From assembly GCA_036394915.1 (NCBI GenBank), contig DASWEE010000117.1:1-33653 (forward strand): DNA of 33,653 nucleotides, in the 5' to 3' direction. The notes beneath the pieces were generated by a model. The model made no database searches. It was not told where the DNA came from and worked only from the letters and a program-made list of their open reading frames with translations. Within the stretch, counting starts at the first letter, position 1. Every line of letters begins with the position of its first letter. Position numbers and translations under genes: made by a program. This DNA is from JACDER01 sp036394915. GTDB lineage: Bacteria > Actinomycetota > Thermoleophilia > Gaiellales > Gaiellaceae. Shown in pieces: positions 21,761 to 27,822 of this stretch.

Positions 21761-23072
21761 GATCCGCTACGCGGAGAGTGGGAACGTCTCGATCGCGTAC
21801 CGCATCATCGGCGAAGCGGCGATCGATCTCGTCTTCGTCCACGGGTTCGTCAGCAATCTCGAAGTGGCGGCGCAGTATCCGCCCAGGGAGGCCTTCCTCG
21901 AGCGGCTCTCGCAGTTCGCGCGCGTGATCGAGTTCGATCGGCGCGGCACGGGGCTCTCGGACCGCGTGCGCGAGATCCCGACCCTCGAGACCCGCATGGA
22001 CGATCTCCGCGCCGTGATGGACGCGGCGGGCTCCGATCGCGCTGCGCTCTTTGGGACGTTCGAGGCCGGATCGATGTGCGCGCTCTTCGCGGCCACGTAT
22101 CCCGAGCGGGCGGGCGCCCTCGTGCTCTACAACCCGATCGCGAAGGGTGTGTGGGCGTCCGATTACCCGTTCGCTCAGACCGAGGCTAGCTGGCGCGAGG
22201 AGCTGCAGGAGATCCGGACCCGCTGGGGCGAGCCCGAGTTCCATGCCGACTTTCTGCGGCAGGTCGCACCGAGCAGGGCGGCTGATCCCGACTTTCGGAG
22301 CTGGTACCTCAGCGCGTCGCGACAGGGCGCGAGCCCCGGGGCAGCCGTGGCCGTACGACGCATGGCCATGGAGCTCGACATCCGCGACGTGCTCCCGGCG
22401 ATCCGCGTCCCCACGCTCGTGATGTACCGGGACTTCAGCCGCGACGAAGCGACCTGGATCACCGAGCGGATCCCCGGCGCCCGCTCGGTCGAGATCGGCG
22501 GGCCCGACTTGATGTTCTTTCTCGCCGAGGGCCTATCCGACGAGCTCGACCGCTTCGTGAACGAGGCCTGGGGCGAGCGCGAGCCCGACACTGTCCTCTC
22601 CACGGTCCTCTTCACCGACGTCGTCGGATCGACCGAGAGGGCGGCGGCGCTCGGCGACCGCGCCTGGGCTGAGCTCGTCGAGCGCCACCACACCGTCGTC
22701 CGGCGACAGCTCGATCGGTTTCGGGGCCGTGAAATCGACACCGCCGGTGACGGTTTCTTCGCCTCCTTCGATGGTCCGATCCGGGCGATCCGGTGCGCGC
22801 GCGCGGTCGGCGAGAGCGTGCGCGATCTCGGCCTCGATGTGCGCGCCGGACTGCATACGGGCGAGTGCGAGGTCGTCGGGGACAAGCTGGGCGGCCTCGC
22901 CGTCAACATCGGCGCGCGCGTCGCCTCGCAGGCGGGGCCCGGGGAGGTGCTCGTGACGAGCACCGTCAAGGACCTCGTCGCAGGATCCGGGCTCGAGTTC
23001 GAAGACCGCGGGGCAGCCGAGCTGAAGGGCGTCCCGGGCGAGTGGAGGTTGTATGCCGTTGCAGGTTCCTGA
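21744..23072 (+). CDS. Alpha/beta-hydrolase - class III cyclase fusion, copy 3, ACG start and dead hydrolase
   Basis: A 442-residue paralogue if it starts at ACG 21744, the exact counterpart of the ATG of copies 2 and 4, 4 bases after GGAGG. The frame then reads (M)PSPLEIRYAESGNVSIAYRI, matching the siblings' start. The first ordinary start codon in frame is GTG 21864, which would remove the first 40 residues of the fold. The elbow reads GTFEA: the nucleophile Ser is Phe106, and the His motif is GGPDLMF with Asp, so hydrolysis is lost. The cyclase domain keeps both metal Asp, and uniquely here the transition-state Asn (AVNIGARV). It is the most diverged copy. A sequencing error at the start codon is possible. 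Confidence 0.75.
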   Translation, partial: TPSPLEIRYAESGNVSIAYRIIGEAAIDLVFVHGFVSNLEVAAQYPPREAFLERLSQFARVIEFDRRGTGLSDRVREIPTLETRMDDLRAVMDAAGSDRAALFGTFEAGSMCALFAATYPERAGALVLYNPIAKGVWASDYPFAQTEASWREELQEIRTRWGEPEFHADFLRQVAPSRAADPDFRSWYLSASRQGASPGAAVAVRRMAMELDIRDVLPAIRVPTLVMYRDFSRDEATWITERIPGARSVEIGGPDLMFFLAEGLSDELDRFVNEAWGEREPDTVLSTVLFTDVVGSTERAAALGDRAWAELVERHHTVVRRQLDRFRGREIDTAGDGFFASFDGPIRAIRCARAVGESVRDLGLDVRAGLHTGECEVVGDKLGGLAVNIGARVASQAGPGEVLVTSTVKDLVAGSGLEFEDRGAAELKGVPGEWRLYAVAGS

Positions 23073-24402
23073 GACGCGCTATGCGAAGAGCGGTGACGTC
23101 CACATCGCCTACCAGACGGTCGGTGACGGGCCCTTCGACCTGGTCTACGGCATGGGATTCGCGCAACACGTCGAGCTGGGCTGGGACGAGCCGCGCCGCC
23201 GGGCGGCGTTCGAGCGCCTTGCCTCGTTCTCGCGGTTGATCCTGTTCGACAAGCGGGGCACGGGTCTCTCCGATCCCGTGCCGCGGGCGGCCACGCTTGA
23301 GGAGCGAATGGACGACATTCGGGCCGTGCTCGACGCGGTCGGGTCGGAGCGCGCTGCGATCGTCGCAGTCGGTGACGGAGGGCCGGTGTGTGCGCTGTTC
23401 GCCGCGACCTATCCGGAGCGCGTCTTCGCGCTTGCTTTGTACAGCTTCGCAGCCTCATGGGTTCGACGACCCGACTATCCGTGGGGCCCCTCCGAGCAGC
23501 AGATCCTCGCCTGGGTCGATCTCACCGAGAAGACCTGGGGAAAACGCGAATGGGTCGAGCGCCTCCACCCGGCGCTCGCGCCCTCGGCGACGGCGGAGGA
23601 ATTCCGGGAGTTCGTGCGGCCGCTCAGGCTGAGTGTGAGCCCATCAGGCGCGGCTGAGATGCAGCGGTTACACGCGCAGATGGACGTCCGTGCGGCGTTG
23701 CCTTCGATTCGCGCCCCGACTCTCGTTCTCCACGGCGAGGAGAGCCCCGATATCGAGGAAGCGCGCGACGCGACTAGCCGCATCCCCGGCGCGCGCCTCG
23801 TCCTGACACCGGGCGCGGATCACATCCCGCTGTTCGTCGCCGCGGACGCATTTCTGCGCGAGGTGCAGTCCTTCACCGAACAAGCCTGGGCGGCACGTGA
23901 GTGGGAGCGCGCCCCGGAGATCGAGCGCGTGCTCGCGACAGTGCTGTTCACCGATATCGTCGGATCGACGGCGCGCGCAGCGGAACTGGGCGATCGCGCA
24001 TGGCGCGAGTTGCTGGAACGGCATCATTCGTCGGTCCGCCGTCAGATCGGGCGCTTCCGCGGTAGCGAGCACGACACGGCGGGCGACGGGTTCTTCGCCT
24101 CGTTCGACGGTCCGGCGCGGGCAATCCGTTGCGCTTGCGCGATTCGCGAATCGCTGTACGAGCTCGGCCTCGACATTCGGGCGGGCCTCCACACCGGGGA
24201 ATGCGAGCTTCTGGACGACAAGGTGGCCGGAATCGCGGTGTCAATCGGCGCGCGGGTCGCCGCGCAGGCCCAGCCGGGCGAGGTGCTCGTCTCGCAGACG
24301 GTCAAGGACCTCGTCGCCGGCTCGGGCCTGGAGTTCGAGGACCGAGGGGCGGCCGAGCTGAAGGGCGTCCCGGGCGAATGGCGGCTATTTGCCGTCGCGT
24401 AG
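23053..24402 (+). CDS. Alpha/beta-hydrolase - class III cyclase fusion, copy 4, nucleophile lost
   Basis: A 449-residue last member of the array. The elbow reads AVGDG, so the nucleophile is Gly107, although His (PGADHIP) remains: a pseudo-hydrolase, probably a sensor. The cyclase half keeps FTDIVGST and HDTAGDG (both metal Asp), Ser for Asn (AVSIGARV) and Lys at the second purine position. ATG start lies inside copy 3, 4 bases after GGAGG. The junctions 1/2 and 3/4 are almost identical in DNA, hinting that a two-gene unit was duplicated. Its own end (GEWRLFAVA) has lost both the GGAGG and the ATG that siblings carry there, and overlaps the converging glycosylase gene by 18 bases. Confidence 0.85.
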   Translation: MPLQVPETRYAKSGDVHIAYQTVGDGPFDLVYGMGFAQHVELGWDEPRRRAAFERLASFSRLILFDKRGTGLSDPVPRAATLEERMDDIRAVLDAVGSERAAIVAVGDGGPVCALFAATYPERVFALALYSFAASWVRRPDYPWGPSEQQILAWVDLTEKTWGKREWVERLHPALAPSATAEEFREFVRPLRLSVSPSGAAEMQRLHAQMDVRAALPSIRAPTLVLHGEESPDIEEARDATSRIPGARLVLTPGADHIPLFVAADAFLREVQSFTEQAWAAREWERAPEIERVLATVLFTDIVGSTARAAELGDRAWRELLERHHSSVRRQIGRFRGSEHDTAGDGFFASFDGPARAIRCACAIRESLYELGLDIRAGLHTGECELLDDKVAGIAVSIGARVAAQAQPGEVLVSQTVKDLVAGSGLEFEDRGAAELKGVPGEWRLFAVA

Positions 24403-24990
24403 CTCGGCTCGGATCAGATCGACGGACTTCGCGACGAGCGCCCGGTTTGCAGGCGAGTTCAGCCACGAGCTCGCGCCGGAGGGATGCGGGAGCGGGACGA
24501 CGACCGCCCCCTCCAGCTCGAAGCGGCTGCCGACGCATTCGACCAGCCGCCGCGTCCCGAGCAGATGCCGGATCGCGAGCCCGCCGACTGGGACGATCAG
24601 CCGGGGGCGTAAGAGCCTGAGCTCCCACTCGCGCCAGAAGGCGCACAGCTCCTGCTCGCGCGGAGTCGGCGTGCGGTCGCCGCGGCCCGACGGCGCCCGC
24701 CCCGGGTAGCAGCGCGTGATCGAGGCGCAGTAGAAGGTCGCGTAGAATTCCTCCTCGTCCAGCTCGAGCCAGCGGCGGAGCGTCTGCCCGGCGCGGCCGC
24801 GCCAGGGGCGGCGTTCCCGGCCCTCCAGCACGCCCGGAGCCTGGCCGAGCATGTACGCGCGCTGCCCCGCGTGGCCCTCGAGGACGGGGAGCGACTCGAG
24901 CGGGTAGCCGGCCTCGGCGCACGCGCGGCAGCGGCGATTGTCACGCTGGAGAGAGGCGAGCGAGCGATAGCTCGAGCGGCGTCTGGTCAC
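24385..24990 (-). CDS. Uracil-DNA glycosylase, iron-sulfur type (family 4/5-like)
   Basis: A 201-residue protein. C21 and C24 (RRCRAC) with C94 (SITRCYPG) and C116 (ELCAFW) fit the four-cysteine 4Fe-4S centre of family 4/5 uracil-DNA glycosylases. GQAPGVLEG (residues 49-57) is motif 1, and PLPHPSGASSW, with the catalytic-loop His, is motif 2. These enzymes remove uracil from DNA and start base-excision repair. Gln in GQAPG instead of Glu or Leu, and the FYCASITRCYPG wording, place it outside the best-known subfamilies, so the exact family is uncertain. The last codons overlap the end of hydrolase-cyclase copy 4 by 18 bases. Confidence 0.8.
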   Translation of the reverse strand: MTRRRSSYRSLASLQRDNRRCRACAEAGYPLESLPVLEGHAGQRAYMLGQAPGVLEGRERRPWRGRAGQTLRRWLELDEEEFYATFYCASITRCYPGRAPSGRGDRTPTPREQELCAFWREWELRLLRPRLIVPVGGLAIRHLLGTRRLVECVGSRFELEGAVVVPLPHPSGASSWLNSPANRALVAKSVDLIRAELRDGK

Positions 24991-25025
24991 AGGAACATCT
25001 TGGACCGCCTCCGAGGAGGGGGAGC

Positions 25026-25054
25026 TCGAGGGGGAACCGTAGGTTCCCCCTCGA
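25026..25054. repeat. Perfect 13-base-pair palindromic hairpin
   Basis: TCGAGGGGGAACC (25026-25038), loop GTA, GGTTCCCCCTCGA (25042-25054). It lies between the methyltransferase stop and the glycosylase start on the reverse strand. There is no T-run. It may be a terminator, an mRNA stabiliser, or one copy of a dispersed palindromic element. Confidence 0.6.
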
Positions 25055-25059
25055 ATGGA

Positions 25060-25088
25060 GGGGTCGGCCGGCTCGGCCGGACGACCCC
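25060..25088. repeat. Second, imperfect hairpin
   Basis: GGGGT with ACCCC, and inside it GTCGGCCG with CGGCCGGAC around the loop GCT, form a long GC-rich stem with a small bulge. It begins 5 bases after the first hairpin and ends 2 bases before the methyltransferase stop codon, which suggests termination of that gene. Confidence 0.45.
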
Positions 25089-25090
25089 GG

Positions 25091-25684
25091 TCACGGAGAA
25101 CGGACGACGAGGAAGTACCGATTGCCCTCGTGGATCACCTCGCCGCCGCCGAGCTCGGCGAGCAGCTCGTCCGCCACGAACACACGCTTGAACACTTGCC
25201 AGCAAGAGCCGTCGCCGAGCTTGCGCTCCTCGTAACGCTCGACCTGCTCGCCCTCTCGCCAGCGCGTCCCAACAATCACGAGCTCGTCGGCGACCCGACG
25301 CGCCTCCGCGAGAAAGCGCATCCGTTCGGGCTCCTCGAGATGACAGTAGAAGTAGCTCGTGAAGAGACGGTTGAACTCCCCGTCGTCGAACGGCAGCGCG
25401 AGCGCGTCGCCCTGGACGAAGGTCGTGTCCGGCGCTTGCCCCTGCGCGATCTCCAGCATCGCCGCGCTCTGGTCCAGCCCCACCACCTCTCCCCGTAGGT
25501 GTCGCGTGAGAAAGCCTGTCCCGCAGGCGACGTCGAGGGTGCGCGCCGGCGGGAGGGAGGCGACGACGCGCCGCAGCTCGTCGAGCTCCTCGTCCCAGCC
25601 GGGGCGATCGCGGTCTGCGAAGGGACCGCGGCCGAGCCACCAGTCGTCGTACTCAGGGGCGCGCGCATGGTAGTAGGCCTTCAC
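25091..25684 (-). CDS. Class I SAM-dependent methyltransferase
   Basis: A 197-residue protein. It begins (M)KAYYHARAPEYDDWWLGRG, the usual N-terminal cap; motif I is RTLDVACGTGFLTRHL, followed by VVGLDQSAAMLEIAQ (acidic end of strand 2), FVQGDALALPFDDGEFN (motif II) and YCHLEEPERMRFLAEARRV. This is the Methyltransf_11/25 small-molecule type; the methyl acceptor cannot be predicted. The GTG start at 25684 is 7 bases after a TAGTCT box, and only 18 bases separate it from the divergent ftcD start. Two hairpins follow its stop. Confidence 0.85.
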   Translation of the reverse strand: MKAYYHARAPEYDDWWLGRGPFADRDRPGWDEELDELRRVVASLPPARTLDVACGTGFLTRHLRGEVVGLDQSAAMLEIAQGQAPDTTFVQGDALALPFDDGEFNRLFTSYFYCHLEEPERMRFLAEARRVADELVIVGTRWREGEQVERYEERKLGDGSCWQVFKRVFVADELLAELGGGEVIHEGNRYFLVVRSP

Positions 25685-25690
25685 GGTTCC

Positions 25691-25697
25691 TAGACTA
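25691..25697. promoter_or_regulatory. Symmetric bidirectional -10 element
   Basis: TAGACTA holds TAGACT for ftcD (25691-25696, 6 bases before GTG 25703) and, on the other strand, TAGTCT for the methyltransferase (25697-25692, 7 bases before GTG 25684). Both mRNAs would be leaderless and the two promoters cannot be open at once. Confidence 0.5.
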
Positions 25698-25702
25698 CGT
25701 CC

Positions 25703-26581
25703 GTGCTCCCGCTCGAGTCGGTCCCCAACTTCTCGGAGGGGCGGGAGCGGGAGACGATCGACGCGCTGGCCAGAGCGCTCTCGTCCCCGGCCAGGTTGCT
25801 GGACGTCCACGCCGATCCGGATCACAACCGGTCCGTCTTCACGCTCGTCGGGAACGAGGAAGAGCTCCATTCCGCGCTGCTCGCCGCGGTCGCGTGTGCG
25901 CGCGATCGAATCGACCTGCGCCGGCACGAGGGCGCCCACCCACGTGTAGGCGCCGCCGACGTCGTTCCGATCGTTCCCCTTCTCCCCGAGGAGATGGACC
26001 GGGCGAAGAGGACGGCGCTCGCGCTCGCCGAGCGGATCGGCCGCGATCTCGAGCTTCCCGTCTTCCTGTACGGGGAGCTGGCGCCGGGCCGGGGGCCCGC
26101 GTTCTTCAGGCAAGGGGGGCCGGAGGAGCTTCAGCGCCGGATCGACGCCGGCGAGCTCGAGCCGGACTTCGGGCCGGGCCGCCTCGACCCGAAGGCCGGA
26201 GCCGTGCTCGTCGGCGCCAGGCGGCCGCTGATCGCCTTCAACGTCAACCTCCACGGTGGACTCGAGACAGCGCGCGCGATCGCGAGCGCCGTCCGCGAGA
26301 AGGACGGCGGCTTTCCCGGAGTCCGGGCGCTCGGCCTCGACCTCCCGCGCGTGGGTCTCGTCCAGGTGAGCATGAACGTGGAGGACTACGAGGCCGCGGC
26401 TCTCCACGAGATCGTCGCGCGGATCGAGATCGAGGCCGCGGCGCGCGGCGCCCGGATCGTCGGCTCGGAGCTCGTCGGGCTGATGCCGGCCGCCGCCGCC
26501 GCAGCCGCGGCTGGTGCGGCGCTCAGGATCGAGGGCTTCGAGCCGTCGCGGGTGCTGGAGCTTCGCCTGCTGGAGGACTGA
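25703..26581 (+). CDS. ftcD: Glutamate formimidoyltransferase
   Basis: A 292-residue protein. It begins LPLESVPNFSEGRERETIDA, the family hallmark, and continues LLDVHADPDHNRSVFTLVG (with the DHNRSV motif), GAHPRVGAADVVPIVPL, LPVFLYGELA and GPGRLDPKAGAVLVGARRPLIAFNVNL. These define the formiminotransferase domain (FTCD N and middle subdomains). It moves the formimino group of N-formimino-glutamate to tetrahydrofolate, the last step of histidine breakdown after HutI. Unlike the animal protein it is not fused to the cyclodeaminase, for which a separate gene lies at 7453-8019. The 3' end overlaps the converging transporter gene by 59 bases. The start GTG is 6 bases after a -10 box. Confidence 0.92.
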   Translation: MLPLESVPNFSEGRERETIDALARALSSPARLLDVHADPDHNRSVFTLVGNEEELHSALLAAVACARDRIDLRRHEGAHPRVGAADVVPIVPLLPEEMDRAKRTALALAERIGRDLELPVFLYGELAPGRGPAFFRQGGPEELQRRIDAGELEPDFGPGRLDPKAGAVLVGARRPLIAFNVNLHGGLETARAIASAVREKDGGFPGVRALGLDLPRVGLVQVSMNVEDYEAAALHEIVARIEIEAAARGARIVGSELVGLMPAAAAAAAAGAALRIEGFEPSRVLELRLLED

Positions 26582-27782
26582 GCTCCCGCTCGCGCCGAAG
26601 CCCCACGGCTGCGCCGAGCAGCCCCACGAGCGGGAGTGCCAGCGCGGCCGCGGCGAAGACGGTTCCCGGGGCGAGGATCGCGAACAGCGGCGAGACGAAC
26701 AGGAGCCCGGTCGCATGCGCGCCCCGGTGCGTGAGCGAGATCAGTCCCATCACGCGCCCGAGCAGGTGGTCCGGGACCTGTTCCTGTGCCGCCGAGTTCA
26801 CCAGCACCCAGGCCGACCCTTGCGCCAGTCCGGCGAGCACCGCGCCTCCGAGCACCATCCCGAGCGAGCCGGCGAACGCGAACAGCGCATAAGCCGGCAG
26901 GTACAAGCTCCAGGCCGCGAGGCTTCCGAGCGCCTTGCGCCGTACTTCCCATCTCGTCAGGACGACGCCCGCGATCACCGATCCGAGCGCGTAGCTCGCC
27001 GCGACGAGCGAGAAGCTGCCCGCACCGCGGTGGAGCGTGTCGCGAACGAGCGTCGGAACGCCCACGATCCAGGTTCCGGACGAGATCGTGACCGCCACGC
27101 CGATCGCGATCACCCCCGCGGCGAGCATCGGCAGCGGGCGCAGCGCCGCGAACCCCTCCCGGATCCGAGGCGCGGCGGCGTGGAGGGGCCCGGACCGCCG
27201 CGCGTGCACGCCGGCCAGCAGCGCCGCCGAGAGGAAGAACGAGGCGGCGTTGATGGCGAAGAACCCGCTGATCGGCATGAATGCGAGCAGGCCTGCGGCG
27301 GCGGCCCAGCCGCCGACGGAAAGCGCCTCGGTCGTGGCCCGCACGATCCCGTTCGCCTTCTGGACGTTCTGGCGGTCGACGAGCCCCGGCAGCAGCGCCC
27401 CGTACGCGGGCGCGAAGTAGCTCGTCGCGGCGGTGAGGGCGAAGGCGGCGACGACCAGCACCCAGAGCGGAAGCTCGCCCGTCAGTCCGAGTACGGCGAT
27501 GGGGATCAGGATCGAACCGCGGAGGAGGTCGGCGGCGACCATCGTCCGCTTGCGATCCCAGCGATCCGCCGCGACTCCTCCGTGGAACCCGAAAGCAAGT
27601 GCGGGGACGCTGTCGGCCAGGCGCACGGCCATCACGCCGAGCGGCCCTCCCGACACGAGCGCGAACCACATCAGCGCGACGTACTGGAACGCGTCGCCGA
27701 GCTCGCTGGCGGCGATCGCGAAGTAGACGCGCCGGAAATCGCGCCTACGAAGCAGGCCGAGCGCGCGCTCGGGAGCGGCCAC
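26523..27782 (-). CDS. MFS transporter, EntS/MFS_3-like
   Basis: A 419-residue membrane protein with about 12 helices. It opens RALGLLRRRDFRRVYFAIAA and keeps FHGGVAADRWDRKRTMVAADL, the loop 2-3 motif A of the major facilitator superfamily, and RKALGSLAAW further on. The layout matches the MFS_3/EntS branch (siderophore and drug exporters). Substrate unknown: position between ftcD and hutH suggests histidine or a breakdown product, but the family mostly exports. GTG 27782 was chosen because CAGACT stands 6 bases before it; an ATG at 27824 would overlap hutH's start. Its 3' end overlaps ftcD by 59 bases. Confidence 0.8.
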   Translation of the reverse strand: MAAPERALGLLRRRDFRRVYFAIAASELGDAFQYVALMWFALVSGGPLGVMAVRLADSVPALAFGFHGGVAADRWDRKRTMVAADLLRGSILIPIAVLGLTGELPLWVLVVAAFALTAATSYFAPAYGALLPGLVDRQNVQKANGIVRATTEALSVGGWAAAAGLLAFMPISGFFAINAASFFLSAALLAGVHARRSGPLHAAAPRIREGFAALRPLPMLAAGVIAIGVAVTISSGTWIVGVPTLVRDTLHRGAGSFSLVAASYALGSVIAGVVLTRWEVRRKALGSLAAWSLYLPAYALFAFAGSLGMVLGGAVLAGLAQGSAWVLVNSAAQEQVPDHLLGRVMGLISLTHRGAHATGLLFVSPLFAILAPGTVFAAAALALPLVGLLGAAVGLRRERELSPPAGEAPAPATARSPRS

Positions 27783-27788
27783 GACCTG

Positions 27789-27816
27789 AGTCTGCCAATC
27801 CGGCCCGGGGTAGACT
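27789..27816. promoter_or_regulatory. Divergent -10 boxes, transporter and hutH
   Basis: Forward TAGACT (27811-27816) lies 6 bases before the hutH ATG. Reverse CAGACT (27794-27789) lies 6 bases before the transporter GTG. The 40-base gap between the two starts leaves little room for a separate operator. Confidence 0.45.
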
Positions 27817-27822
27817 CGCCGC

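Larger units (their letters stand above)
19087..24402 (+). repeat. Four-copy tandem gene array (period about 1.33 kb)
   Basis: Four head-to-tail copies of the same two-domain gene, each overlapping the next by 17-20 bases. The most conserved DNA is the 3' third of each unit, for example GCAGACGGTCAAGGACCTCG in copies 1 and 4, with one change in copy 2. Such similarity makes the array prone to recombination and to assembly collapse. Confidence 0.8.

Noticed and set aside
21864..23072. Copy 3 starting at GTG 21864
   Set aside because: It would remove the first strands of the hydrolase fold, which are well conserved up to the ACG codon; kept only as a fallback.
19087..24402. CRISPR or phage-defence interpretation (CBASS/Pycsar) of the cyclase block
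   Set aside because: No effector with a cyclic-nucleotide-binding domain, nuclease or pore-forming protein is adjacent, and hydrolase-cyclase fusions are a known signalling architecture.
25685..26716. Long reverse frame extending the methyltransferase upstream to 541 residues
   Set aside because: It runs antisense through ftcD, and the upstream part has the low-complexity look of a GC-rich shadow. The GTG at 25684 fits the family start and a -10 box.
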